Under the pieces are notes generated by a model. It was given only the letters and a program-made list of their open reading frames with translations, was not told where the DNA came from and ran no database searches. Shown one piece after another: positions 46,931 through 58,975 of a stretch of 64,000 nucleotides of DNA (positions are counted from its first letter, which is position 1; each line of letters starts with the position of its first letter). The stretch is taken from assembly GCA_017591395.1 (NCBI GenBank), contig WEDG01002533.1, forward strand, positions 29,067 through 93,066. Reading direction: 5' to 3'. This DNA is from Schistocephalus solidus (lineage: Eukaryota > Platyhelminthes > Cestoda > Diphyllobothriidea > Diphyllobothriidae). The translations under genes and the position numbers were made by a program.

Positions 46931-48300
46931 TGTTTGCAGGAGTAAATCTGAAATACCAGGTCAATTTTGTAATTGCAGGTTTTACCTAAAAGTTGAGATA
47001 GTATATCGTAGATCAAAGCTGCTCTAAAAAACGGAATTCTGGCTACCATTTTATTTAACGTTACAACTTCACATTGTATTATGGAGCAAGAAAACATGAT
47101 TAGCAATTCGAGCCTAAATAGGTAGGCGAGATATCGAAAGAGCGATCAAGACATGGCTGAACTAATCAGAGTTGCTGGTAACACATTTGATCCCAGCAAC
47201 ATCTACGCGCAGGATTTTGAATCCAGAAAACTTAAAAACACGATTGAAAACCAACTGCGTAATGCACGTGTCGAATCTGTATCGAACCGTTAAACTCTTA
47301 AATTAAAAAAAAGAACGCTATCGTGCTAACGAAACATTAAAAAAGGAGAATTAAATCCTTTCGAGAGCAACTAGGAGGTTACCGAAACCGGGAGGAACAC
47401 TAATGATCCAATCCAGTTTAGCGAGAAAACTAATGTGTCTAGCTGTCACTGAGTAGAGTTTGTATCAGTGGGAAGATAATAACTATCCAACAAACGACGT
47501 CGAACTCCTACAGAGTCCTGGATGCGTTGTCTGACACATGTTTGCAAACTATATAGAGTGTTGATGGCCCTCCTCCATTTCTTCCCCGTGGAGGCGAACC
47601 GAGGCAGTGTCTGATACAATACTAAGGGGTATCAATTCATTGTTAGTTAAGTGCATTTCATACCGAAAAACTGAATTTTGCGAATCTGAATTCCTTGTCA
47701 GTTGTCTTGGGTATCGTGCTTGTCCTTTGGGTTACCCGAAATGCATTTTTACTCCTTTGAAGAGCGTTCTAACGCAGCCGCGTGGGGCTTAGTTTACCAT
47801 GGGCACGTCGTACGATGAGGACATTAATTTTAAAGTCAGTTATCGAATTTCGTGACATCCTGTCCAACTGCGTGTGATTATTGCTTATGAAGATGAGATG
47901 ATATACTGGTAATTTACAGGTATATAAGCTGATGTTTTAATGCATCAATGAACTCTTGGTCTGATATGCACCTGTATAAGGTGGAGGGGAAGGGGAGAGT
48001 TACTTAAGCAAGCCAGTTCAGATTACAATGAAAACCTGTCGAACGTTATTGAAACTGCTTCCTTTTGGGCCAGCAGTTTTTATAAGTGTGGGCAGGGGAA
48101 ATAAAGAATGGCAGGCAGAATGAAATAACGTCCGTCGTCTATCCTTTACACATCAATGAGAGGTTGATCACTTGATACAGTTGCTGACAGATTTATGGTT
48201 TTCTTCTGCATATTGCATCGGCCTCTGTAAAGCGCAGGACGCGCCGAGTCGTCGCGTGACTTACGATCATGGATTTAACCTGTGAGGATGGCGTGTATTA
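46931..48300. other. mostly unassigned DNA
   Basis: A short plus frame from the ATG at 47153 reads M-A-E-L-I-R-V-A-G-N-T-F-D-P-S-N-I-Y-A and ends at 47293. It is protein-like but only about 46 codons and unassigned. CGAACTCCTACAGAGTCCT occurs at 47500 and again at 46195, linking this stretch to the repeat before it. Confidence 0.35.
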
Positions 48301-48309
48301 CAAGGAATA

Positions 48310-48760
48310 TTGGTTGTTGAGGAAAACCTGTCCATTTTCGTTGTAGTCGATGCGATTCCTCATGATGGTTGCTCTTTGGCTGTCAACTGGTTGTACGGTC
48401 TCATAACCAACATTCAGTTCGCAAGAAAAGAAGTGAAGACCAAACACTGGCCTTTCCTTGACGTCTTCTTCACGCGCTTGACTAATGGAGAACTAAGCAC
48501 CATGGTGTATAAAAAGGCCATTAACACTAATCAGGCCCTCATATACTAAAGCAAGCACCTAATGGTTCATAAACGCGGCTGTGTTTGAACACTGTTCGGT
48601 TGAGTACAAACACAGGAAAGTTAACCTGAGGGCGAGGCACGTAAAGTTCGGCAACTGCAGAGTTACCAGACGAGAATGGATACTTAAAAGAATAATCACA
48701 GCAAGTTAACAAAATGCCTCCTCTATCGCCTCCTCCCGCGTCATACATGACTTTTTTTAT
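48310..48760 (+). pseudogene. Penelope-like RT, C-terminal remnant
   Basis: The plus frame has N-I-Q-F-A-R-K-E-V-K-T-K, W-P-F-L-D-V-F-F-T-R-L-T-N-G-E-L-S-T and M-V-Y-K-K-A-I-N-T-N-Q to a stop at 48547. It then has H-L-M-V-H-K-R-G-C-V, stop, T-L-F-G. This is the I-x-F-T-x-E-x-E-x-x-x-x-L-P-F-L-D-V ... V-x-R-K-x-T-x-T ... H-P-x-x-H-K-R-S-C-V-R-x-L segment that follows the catalytic core of Penelope-like RT. The catalytic YxDD upstream is not recognisable and GIY-YIG is absent. It is independent of the minus-strand copy at 11.8-12.9 kb. Confidence 0.65.
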
Positions 48761-50300
48761 AAATTACGTCTCTGAGATTACGCCGTCACGAACGGCCCAT
48801 GATCACACATTATTTGATCACCTTATTGGGTTTCATTTTGGTCTGAAAATCGTTGTATTACCTGAGAATGTCATCGTCTTCCTTCGCCTGGGTATTTAAA
48901 GCAGGAACAGACATTTAGTAGTTCAGTGTTCACTCGTCAAGGGGATGGTTGATACCGAATTTGCTGCAGTGCAGTAACAAGCAAGACGATATTCTGACTA
49001 ATGTTGCAGCTGCCACTTAAACCTTTAACGTCTTCCATCTAGTGAGAAAACGTATAATACTATCCCTGCGTATTATACCATGCACAACTGTACAACTCCA
49101 CATTTTGATTTGATCAAGTACAAGGCTAGTAATGTACTTAAATTAACTCACCTTGAACATCCGTTTATGAGTGTGTGTCAGCAACAGTTGGAGTAAGGCA
49201 GAACGCGCCTTTCTGGGCCATTTTGAATTTAAAATATAGAACTTCAGGGAGGCTGCCATTGGTCGTGAGGTTGATAGAGCTCACAAAGCGGGGTCTACAC
49301 GGTTCGTTACACCATACGAGCTTACTGTACTTTAGGATATGACAACGTGCGAGAAAATTATAGTTAAAGACCTTGGGACATCATGGGCAGTTATATATCG
49401 GTATGTGTCCTTGTACGTCCTCTTACGTACCAACTCGGAGTTCATAATGTAAGGAAGATAACTCATAATATGAATTCCTTTGACTATGCCTGAGCATAAT
49501 CGGACCCGCTGAAACAGCCGGGTCGAGTATCCGCACATTTAAAACTGATTGATATTGTATCAAAATTGTTTTTCACAAAAAACGGACTTGTCCGAAGAAA
49601 AACGTAAAGCCGTACTCTGCTATTCTGGACGAGTTATTTCGGAGGCACATTGTGCATTTATAGCCTGAATAGCATCTCTCACCAACATCAGCCACGCCCG
49701 CTAAATCATGCGTCTTCGCCTAAAAGCCCCGCGTACGCACGTGTGGCAGCCACTGTGAACGTCGTGGAGCCAATCCATATTTCTCACTTCACTGATTGGA
49801 CGCAGATGGACATAGTCTCGGGTAATGCACTTCGGTTTATGCTTGCCTAGTGAAAGAACTTGCCGCAACTGCCCATTGCACTACGCTTATTGCCCCACAT
49901 CGAGTAGGTAACAGGACCATTGACAGTATTAAAGCAACATAATGACACAGCAAGGATGCAAATATTTCCAATTTAAACGTATTTCTGTATGAAATGTATG
50001 GTCGGATTATATTCAGCAAAAACATTTTTTTGGAAAAAGTCTTCAAAATGAGGAAAAGCAAGGAGAATGAACTGTACACCATTAGAAAAAAACAATTTTA
50101 AACGTTAATTGGCCTGCACTGTGTAGAGCAAAAGCATCAACGTCAGACCCGGTGCTAAAAGCGACAAAAAAATTTTCGAAAAAATGTAATTCAGCTTAAA
50201 GTATAATAAAACGCTCCGGGAATAATAGTATTTGTTTCCACTGTAGAAGGAAATACCTTTTTTAGAAAGTATTAGCAAATGTGTTTGCTGAAATTTGAGA
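48761..50300. other. unassigned DNA
   Basis: No feature supported. An acceptor-like site at 50075-50090 on the minus strand opens only nine codons before a stop. Confidence 0.35.
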
Positions 50301-50304
50301 TTAC

Positions 50305-50412
50305 CTGTAAGAAGTCTGCCAACGGAAGTTGAAGTCTCAGTTATTATTTCTTGTTGTTCCTCATCCACTGATGGTAGGTTCGTATCAGGCTCAAATTTTC
50401 CCAATCTCATAA
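50305..50412 (-). CDS. orphan phase 1-1 exon
   Basis: On the minus strand a strong acceptor (TAAAAAAACTTTTTTCAG) and a good donor (ACAG|GTAATC) bound a 108-nt open exon, phase 1 at both ends. It encodes an acidic, Ser/Thr-rich linker-like peptide (E-P-D-T-N-L-P-S-V-D-E-E-Q-Q-E-I, then T-E-T-S-T-S-V-G). It lies about 3.5 kb beyond the stop codon of the nine-exon gene on the same strand, past the 540-bp repeat array. It could be an alternative downstream exon of that gene (phase fits exon 8), part of a tandem paralogue, or a relic. No further exon was found downstream. Confidence 0.45.
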
Positions 50413-50759
50413 CTGAAAAAAGTTTTTTTATAGAAAAATGCCATTAAATATTTGCTTCAATGAATAAAAGCTATTCATACATTACAAAATGATTGCTTTT
50501 ATGGCTGTCGATTAAAGTACCTAAGAAAGTAAACCAAAATGTGATCAGTCGGTAATAGACAGCGATGCAAACCCTAGTAGTAAAGTTGATTTGTTGCTCA
50601 ATTACGTGAATAATATATATTTGCGTGTTCTTGCCTTACCTACACTGTAATCCTTACCACCCTAAATAATTAGCGCAGGGTCATCCGCATTGCGCAGGTA
50701 TCCTGTTCACGTGTCTTAACAAGCAGATGCTTCTTTCGAATCGCTTATGAATCAAAACA

Positions 50760-53600
50760 CGAACATATTGGCGAATCGAAAGACCTGCTCCAACGTACTC
50801 GGAGCAGTCCAATACGGTTTATATGCTTTGGTAGTTGCAGAGCTAGGTTGGTCTGCCAATGTCATCGACCAGACCTTCCATCCAAACCAGTTCCTTGTCT
50901 GTATGAGCCCCCAAATACCTATATAAACTCGAACCGTATATTCTAGGCAAGACGGAACTGTGGTTTGATAAAAAATGAGTCTGGAAATGGCTCATAAGAA
51001 GCCTACATCAGTGATTTAAATGACGGAGGCATACGAGGATGCAGGGGATGCAGTTGGTTGATGTCAGCGTCAGAGGCAATTTTACCAAGCAATCAACGTG
51101 CCTTTTACAGAAAGGCATTATAAAGATATAGCATCACTGGTTTTTCTTAGCAAATACCTGATCTTCTTCTTATTGGTTCGTTTATTAGAAGCACTTATGC
51201 AGCTACAGATTTAAAAAATAATCAAAAGTAAAAGTATTTAAATTCAAATTAAAGATGCGAAAATATTTGCTGCTTTTAAAACAAAATAAATTATAATTCT
51301 AGAAACTGCGATGTCAGTATGCATAGAGCCCTCCAGGCAAACGAAAGGGCATGCGATGACTTTGACCCTCTGCCAGTTACAGATATAGGTTTGGATGCTG
51401 ATGTCATCGACGAGACCTTCCATTCAAACCAGTTCCCCGTCTGCTTTGAGCGTTCGAATACCTGTATGAGTTCGGGCCGTAAGCTAAAGTATAAGCAGAA
51501 TTGTGGTTTGAGAAAGAATAAGTCAAGATACGTCTCATGGGGAGCCGTAATCGGTTACTTAACTGCAGAAAGCGTAAGAGGATGAAGGGGATTCAGTGGG
51601 TTGATTTCAGAGGCAATTATACCAAGCTAATCAACGTGTCTGGTAAAAGAAAGTATTCTAAAGATATTGCATAACTGGTTTTCTTTTAGCAAATACCTGA
51701 ATCCTTTTCCTTAGTTCCCTCATCGCAAGGTCTTCTGTAGATTAACATTTATAATAAAAGAAAATAATATATAAAGTATGTATATTACAATCAGGTAGGC
51801 GAAAAAATTGATGATTTTATACTAAATAATTTTGAATTTTAGAAACTGTGATGCCATCATGCATGTTATTATGGGGAAAACCAAATAAGCTTTAGATTAT
51901 TTAAGTGCTCTGCCAGTTACAGACAAGGGTTTGCCTGCTGTTATCATCGAATAGACCTTTCATACAAAACCAGTTCCTCGACTGCAGTGCAGTTCCTCAT
52001 CTGCTTGAGCTCATTTCATAATCTCTAGGCTAGACAGAACTGTGGATTGATAAAAAATGAGGCTGGATACGGTTCATTGGGAGCCTTCTTCGCCATAACT
52101 GCCGAAGGCGTACAAAGATGTTGGGGATCAAGGTGGTTAATGTCAGTGACAGAGTCAATTAGACCAAGCAATTCAACATATTGGTTACAGAAAGTATTAT
52201 AAAGATAATGCAGAATTGGTTTTCTGCAGCGAGTACCTGAATCTTTTTGCCGCTGGTTCCTTTATCGCAAGGTCTTCTGTAGCTACATATTTAAGAAAAA
52301 AATAAAAATAATATAGAAAAGTATGTATCTTAAAATAAGGATTCTAAAAATATTTGCTGTTTTTAATTAACTAAATTCTTATTTCAGAAACCGTGATCTT
52401 AACGTGCATGCAATTATGGGGCAACCAAAAACTTTAGATTATTCAGCTGCTCTGCCATTTACAGACATAGTTCGCATGCTGTTTTTCATCCAGCAGACCT
52501 TCCATCCAAACCAGTTCGTTATCTGCTTGAGCGCTCGAATAAATTTTACGAGCTCTTGGTTCATAATCTCTAGGCTAGGCAGAACTGTTGTTTGATAAAG
52601 AATGAGTTTGGATTTGGCTCATTGGAAGCCTACATAGGTTAATTAACTGCCGTAGGTGTTCGAGTATGCACGGGATCCAGTTGGTTGATGCCAGTGTCAG
52701 AAGCACCTAGACCAAGCAATCAACATCTCTGTTACAGAAAGTATTCTAAAGATATTGCATAAATGGTTTTCTTTATTAAATACCTGATTGTTTTTTCCGT
52801 TGGTTCCTTTATCGCAAGGTCTTCTGGAGCTAAGTATTTTAGAAAACAAATAATGAGAAAGTAGTCATATTTCAATCAGGGATGCGAAAAATATTTGCTT
52901 TTTTAACTTAATAAATTTCCTATATCACTAACTGAGATGTCGTCATGCATGGAAACATGGGGCAATCAAATACGCTTTTTATTATTCAGCCACCCTGCCA
53001 GTTACAGGCATATGTTTGCATGCTTTTGTTATCGACCAGACCTGCCGTACAAACCAGTTCCTCTTCTGCAGTACAGTTCCTTGTCTGTTTAACCTTGGTC
53101 CGTAATCTCTAGGCTAGGCATAACTGTGGTTTTAAAAAGAATTAGTCTGGATACGGCTTATGGGGAGCCTTCTTCGGTAAATTAACTGCCGGAGGCGTTC
53201 GAAGATGCAGGGGATCCAGTTGGTTGATGTCAGCGTCAGAGGCAATTAGACCGTGCAATCAACCTGTCTGTTACTGAAATACATGCTTAAGGTATTGCAT
53301 TACTGGTTTTCTTTAGCACATACCTGATTCGGTTTTCTTTGGTCTCCTTTATCGGAAGCATTTCTGCACCTACAAATTTTAAAAAGAAGAAAAAAATAAG
53401 AGGGAACGTATTTAAATTTCAAGCAGGGTTACAAATATATTTGCTGTTTATTAACTGAATACATTGTTATTTAAAAATGTAATTTCATCATGTATGGAAC
53501 CATGGGGGACAACCAAATAGGCTTTTAGCTTATTTATATGGTCTGTTCGTTACTGACAGTGGTTGCCTGCCGTCGAAACCAAGTGCAGTTTGGCTTGAGT
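50760..53600. repeat. five-copy ~540-bp tandem repeat
   Basis: Landmarks AGAAACTG-GATG recur at 51301, 51841, 52386, about 52927 and about 53473, and the first unit starts near 50760. Other shared blocks are CTGCCAGTTACAGA, ATCGACCAGACCTTCCATCCAAACCAGTT, ATCTCTAGGCTAGGCAGAACTGT and GGGATCCAGTTGGTTGATG. Plus-strand ORFs (for example 51319-51585) are not conserved. On the minus strand, units hold a 45-46-nt stretch bounded by AG and GT sites at 51143-51187, 52230-52275, 52771-52816 and 53322-53367, resembling exon 8 of the adjacent gene; the unit near 51.7 kb keeps only a shorter version. Confidence 0.85.
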
Positions 53601-53880
53601 AAACTCAGTTAAAGAGCGCTCTCTTTCGATAAGGGACGTGTATGCATATGATTAACAGAGAACGGTATTTTGACCATACCCTCCACAGCACACATCTTGC
53701 AAATTGTTGTCCTCAAAATAACATAATAAGTTCTAATCTGCCGGCTACAATGTCAGCAGTGATATGGAGACTACATCGTTTAGGTCAACCGACAGGTGCC
53801 CAAATGTTTACTGAGACCCTAGCTGGCCGTTTGGTGGCTTAACACAATGCCCCAGATGGCAAGTCATGCTGCGTATATTT

Positions 53881-56402
53881 TTAAGATTGTAAGCACGTTG
53901 ACTCATAAACGTCCGTGTTTCTAAAAGAACTGTCAATTTTTCGTTCAGCGTCAGCAACCACTTTCGCGCGCCGTTTCCCTTCTGGCTTCAAGGCGTTGCA
54001 ATAAACGTTGATTGACAGAATGGAAATCCAGAAGCAGTCTGCAAGTGTGAAATAGCCCATTTGACAGTGCATAACTTTTGAAACAAAATGGGATTTGCTT
54101 ATTTGAACCACCGCACAATGCCTTAGTAGGTAGGTTAACAAGCTTAAGCCAGAGTATTACAGAAACCGAGAATTGTAGTGAATATTTTATGTTCCTCAGG
54201 ACAAAAAAACACGGATTAGGTGGTTAATAAATACATACAGACTCCAGAATATAAATCAATATCCCGGCTTCCGACAGTCATGCAAGAGGTTCTCCAGTCT
54301 TTGAATGTGCCTGACCAAATAAATTGCTCAGATGGATGAAATTACCTTTTGTTAGTCATGATCATAAAACGGCATGCTGGAACATATGCCTAGGCGGTAT
54401 CGGACAAATAAAAACAAGACGGGAAAAACGTTATATTGATTTTAAATAAATTACCTTTTTGATCGGTTGGTATTCCCCCCGCTGGAATATCTGCTGCAGC
54501 TGTAGGTATGAAAGAATAAGAGGGTGATTTATAAAAATCAAAAAATGCCAATGTAATCCATGTGGAAATCTGCCAAGAAACTCTGAATGACTAGGTTGAA
54601 AAACCACCTATTCTTTGCAACAACAAAGATTGTCAAGCTTTCACCCTCAGTTTGACTGCACATCACTTGCTGGGATCAGTTCAAGGAGAATATCTAACCC
54701 ATTATCACAGTTTAATGTCGGTCAACTAAAGCTCACCTATTTGCGGTACATTGATGCTTTTAGGAATTTGCATGACGTAAAGGCAACCTTTACATTCCCA
54801 TTCTGGAAAACGGAAATCAGTCAGGTAATTTTTCAAAAATATCCGTATTCCCGCCCTTAGAATTTCAATGCACATAAGTACTCACCTCGCCAATCCACGT
54901 TGTAGGTCAGTACATATCGCGGAGTGGCCGGATCAAGACGACAGTAGAAAAATTCGATGCTATTTTCGTTACCTGTCACGACTCGTGTGTGGATAAGGTT
55001 CTTTCCTTCCACTTGCACCACTTAAGCAAAACACAATAAAATGGTGAGATTCAGCCTAGAAAACCATATTATGCACGAAGATGCATGGCTGATATCGAGT
55101 GCGCAATAACTACTGCAATGATACACTGATTCAGCCATGTGCCTTGTCGTAAATGAATGTGCCTGTATTGAAAGATACTTAACCCACCACATTTGCCGTC
55201 CTCGTTTCCTGTTGTGGTTCCTCTGCACAGCATCGTGTAATCACGAAAACATTCAAACTAATAAAGAAGAAAAACCTTATTGTTAGATAATGCTGACCCA
55301 TGAATTATTTCAAAGAGGCTGACCAAAAAGAGAGTCACTTACAGTAGTCCTGCTGGCCACGGTTCCGGGAAATTTCCAAACCAACGTTGTTTGCTTGTAA
55401 TCGGGGCACTGTGTCAAGCGCATGTCCTCTTCGACTATGAAGCGATCTGCAAAGTAAGTGGTAAGGACAAAGTCGTCACATTGAGAAGCAGAGTAAGAGA
55501 ATATCTTGAATGAAAGCTGCCTCATAGTCTTAGGTTACGTACTTTGAAAGACTGTATTTAGAACGTATTTTTCGATCCGATGAGCGGTCACTGGGAAGGT
55601 GCTGTCGATGAATATCGCGTCCACGTCCGTGACATCTGGCACTGCTATTTCTGTTCCCAAAATATCGCCATCTACATATTACATGGAGAGTTGAATATCA
55701 TGGTTAGTTCATACTGATTACTTAATAGGGCTATATGTTAGCATTCACTGTTAAGCAAATGCCTGCCGTGCAACGTACCATCAGCGTACACACACCTAAA
55801 TGCCACTTCACCGAAGTAGCAGACATCCTGGCTTAACACCATTGAATAAAACGGGTTTTCTCCAAAGTATCCATTCTGCCAAAATTATCATATTGTAGGA
55901 TTAACGAAGGCAGGTTAACAAAGATTAACAAAGAATGCACATGTTGCTATGGAATTATCACAAACATAAGTTCACCTTGTATTTTCCACTGCGGACAAGC
56001 TTGAAATGAACTGGACCCTCCTGCTTCACATAAGTTCGTTTGTCATATTCGCAGATCCCTACCGCCTTTTCTGTGAACCGAAGAATTGAGATCATGAAGA
56101 ACTTATGGTTTACAAGAATTATTGCAACGCTGCTAATGACTATAATTAGAGATGGTCTTTAAATTTGCAAAGGTCAACCATGGAAAAAAGGCCTATGAAC
56201 GACATTTCTATGGATTTCATTTCCCTACGTCACTTTGTATCACATATTCAGTCCTATGCGAAATCTTCAATGGAGGGTATCGTATTATCAGGTAAGCAAT
56301 TAAGAAGTTAAAGAAAAGTAGAAAGGCGTTAACATACACTTGGTCAATGAAGGCGGTGAGGGCAAGCGAGAGAACGAGACATCCGCTGGCTGCACGAATC
56401 AT
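53881..56402 (-). CDS. secreted cysteine-rich protein, nine exons, family unknown
   Basis: Exons, minus strand: 56402-56340, 56065-55976, 55875-55779, 55671-55543, 55446-55343, 55257-55188, 55020-54886, 54499-54455, 54038-53881. The total is 891 nt, 296 residues plus stop, in frame at every junction. Exon 1 is a signal peptide (M-I-R-A-A-S-G-C-L-V-L-S-L-A-L). The body has scattered single cysteines (G-I-C-E-Y, D-V-C-Y-F, F-R-C-V-Y, T-Q-C-P-D, F-E-C-F-R, M-L-C-R-G, D-G-K-C, F-Y-C-R-L), eight before exon 8. Exon 8 is a 45-nt Ala/Pro/Gly linker; exon 9 has three more cysteines, a short hydrophobic run and a basic K-P-E-G-K-R-R-A-K segment. Donors are mostly consensus (GTGAAC, GTACGT, GTAAGT, GTGAGT). 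Weak point: the exon 1/2 join needs donor CAA|GTGTAT and acceptor AAAAG|GCG. No known domain recognised. Confidence 0.75.
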
Positions 56403-56433
56403 TTCGTTTGCATGAAAAGGAGCCATGGCTCGG

Positions 56434-56441
56434 CTTTTATA
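56434..56441 (-). promoter_or_regulatory. TATA box of the nine-exon gene
   Basis: TATAAAAG on the minus strand. Transcription starting 25-30 bp further would begin near 56410, past the first ATG (56426) and just before the ATG at 56402, which directly precedes the signal peptide. This decides the start used here and implies a leader of fewer than 15 nt. Confidence 0.55.
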
Positions 56442-56444
56442 TTC

Positions 56445-57780
56445 CAACTTTAACGCCCCAATTTTTAGGCTGCGCTGATTGGCACAGTGACTCTTCTGTT
56501 TTTACTTTTCGCAAGAAAAACAAATAAATAACATCTCCCTTATAAACTGAAACATAGTTAAAAGAAAACGTACGAAAAAACACATAGGCCCAAAATTCTA
56601 CGAAATATATGTGAATTTCTGAGTGCATCGTAGGTCAATAGAAAAAATAAAAATAAGTAAACAAAATTGTTGCTAATGCCATTACAGCAGATCTGGAATA
56701 TTTGTGGATTAAACAGCTAGAAGTTTGCCGTGTCTGAAATGTAGTGGACTTATGCTGCAGGAGGCTAAAGTGATCCTTTCGAATCGCACGCTCATATCAT
56801 GAGATCTGTCACTGACTGTACAGTACGCTACCTACCATATGAAAGGTGCCAACATTTACGAAAGAATTGTATTCAATTGCAAACCAGCACCAATTAATTT
56901 TCAAAGCTTTCATATAATAATGAGGGATATCAATGGAATTGAACTCTTTAAAAAAATAGTTCACGCAATATTAGTTTGGTAGGAAATAACAATAATTTTT
57001 TGAAAAGCTGGAAGTTCCGAAATGTCTTGAATTGCGTTAAGTGAGCAAACTTTAAGTTTTGATATACAGAAAGCCCGTCCATACAATAAAATATGCAAAT
57101 TAATCAGCATAAATATAATAACATGCAATATTAGTCCTTTGGTGAAATTTTCTTTCGAATATTCCTGTAAAATATGTATTATGACTATTATGTCTGCCAG
57201 CGAACGGTCCAGCGTTTGAGTAGAGATGCTAACATGGGTGAACCAGACTGGGTGGTATGCTTCTCAGTTTTTACATTTTTAAGAATAATAATAATTAAGA
57301 AAATCAGGAAGATGGAAATATTCTCCCGTATTCAGAGACCGGCTAGTTATTTCTTACCTAACTTGGAATTTATAGGAGCAATTGTAGACAGACAAGGATT
57401 TATATATTATAAAACATTCATTCCCTAAAATTTCAAACGAAAGATATCTTGCCTAAGCGAGTCCAATTACAACGCCGTTTACAAAAGTTAAGTCAAGGTA
57501 GAAATTACTTCCCTAAAAATTAATGAAAATATTTTTACTTTTGATGAACGAAAGCTTATTTCCAACTGCAATCTATACTTTTTCGCAATATTTGTGTACC
57601 TGCAGCCTTGGTTCTAACATCGTTAATGCACAACAGAATTTTCGTATAGAGGTCTCTTGAAAACAGCTAACATTCTACTCGTTCCGTTCCTAAATTACGC
57701 ATACGTGGAAACTAGATAATATAAAAATTTTCATAGCAAGTGCTTCAAATTTTACGTGGAGACCAGATCGGCAATGAGGT
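56445..57780. other. unassigned DNA upstream of the nine-exon gene
   Basis: AT-rich, with no gene, RNA or repeat recognised. Regulatory elements of the gene may lie here, but none could be identified beyond the TATA box. Confidence 0.35.
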
Positions 57781-57784
57781 ATTG

Positions 57785-58570
57785 CGTATTAGCAAAGGAC
57801 AGAAAAATATCGTGACGTTTAAACAAAGGTTTGTTATCCAAAAGTAATGCTTCGTTTGCGGTCATCAAAATACTAAGCTTTGCGACTCGAACTTTATAAA
57901 ATCAACAATCTGCTTGCTTTTACCATGCTCCATTTAAGTGAAAAAACCCATTTTCAAGCATAGGAAAAAAACTCAAATACAAGATTTCCACTCAAATTTG
58001 TGAAATTGTTTCCTGACAAAAATTCCTTCGAGCATATTGGGCATGCTAACAGGTTTTCATTATAAGGTTAGGCAACTGCGTAGCCTGTAGGTCATTTGTA
58101 TTGTTAAATTTACTCAACTCATTTCCGTCATCACCTTTTACAAACTGTATGTTTCACATATTTAATTTTAATATGGCGCTTTTTGTTTTCTTGTATTAAC
58201 CGACAACACTATTCCCTGATATTTCATGGGACCCAGGGAAAAATTTCAATACAAAATTCATCTGATTGCTTTATGCGTTAGTCTGCAGAGCGTTACAGAC
58301 AGAAAACATGTTCCACCGCGGGGTGTTGTTGGCTGGGTCAGGCATGATCACGGTCGTGAGAAAGAGAAGTGAGAAAATGCTGAAACACAGACATCCACCA
58401 TGTTAGACGGAAAATTCTCTCGTTGTAGAATCAACGCACCAGGGTGGTTTTTTCCACCAAAAAACGTGCCTCTGGTTAGGAAAAAAACAATTTTAATTTA
58501 GTGCTGCTCATTTTCCTGCAGAGTTTGCGCATCAGCATGCTAATTCATTTGCGATGCCAATCCTCCAGGC
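57785..58570 (+). repeat. interspersed repeat A, most complete copy
   Basis: Joins without a gap the parts seen at 36625-36985 and 37762-38535: GCAAAGGACAGAAAAATATC, GGCATGCTAACA, TTTCATGGGACCC, GGCTGGGTCAGGCATGATCA, ATCAACGCACCAGGGTGG and GCAGAGTTTGCGCATCAGC. It shows that the arrangement at 36-38 kb is the disturbed one. Confidence 0.8.
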
Positions 58571-58639
58571 GCCTGGTACCTGTCGTATATTCCTAAACCT
58601 ACTTTTAACAAATGGAAAAATCCCACACTATGGATCTCA

Positions 58640-58975
58640 GACCGTTGCTAAATCTTTTGGGGGGATGCAGTCTGAATACAGCCCTCGTGTGTGGCAATGC
58701 TGACTAATGACATCTGCTGGACCAGTGAGCGCCAGTGAGGGTTCACTTGCCCTCTCGGTTACGATTGCTTGATTGTTTGCTCGTTTCGCCATGTCATCCT
58801 CCCCATGTTCTGTAAACCAAGTATACAAATGGAGACCGTTAATCATAATAAACGGGACTTTCACTCCCATCTCACTTACGTCGAGTTCTGTAAATCTTAA
58901 TGCGTGTTTTCTACGAAATGACAGCTTTTTTGCCACTTCCGTCAAAAATGGCCGTCTTCTTCCCACTGCATATTA
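58640..58975 (-). other. open frame of unknown status
   Basis: A 109-codon minus frame with protein-like composition (G-R-R-R-P-F-L-T-E-V-A-K-K-L-S, then F-T-E-L-D-V-S-E-M-G-V-K-V-P-F-I). An acceptor-like TAATATGCAG opens it in phase 1. No ATG in good context, no domain and no partner exons. Could be an exon or a repeat-borne frame. Confidence 0.25.

Noticed and set aside
51319..51585. 88-codon plus ORF in the 540-bp array
   Set aside because: Not conserved in neighbouring units; the plus strand of the array shows no shared frame.
54615..54860. 81-codon plus ORF
   Set aside because: Antisense to intron 7 of the nine-exon gene, with no supporting splice or domain evidence.
55310..55542. Reading exon 5 of the nine-exon gene as starting near 55525
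   Set aside because: It would need an intron of about 26-38 nt that breaks the frame. The acceptor CTTACCACTTACTTTGCAG at 55447 gives a 96-nt intron and keeps the frame.
56424..56426. Upstream ATG as start of the nine-exon gene
   Set aside because: It lies 8 bp from the TATA box, before any likely transcription start; the ATG at 56402 leads directly into the signal peptide.
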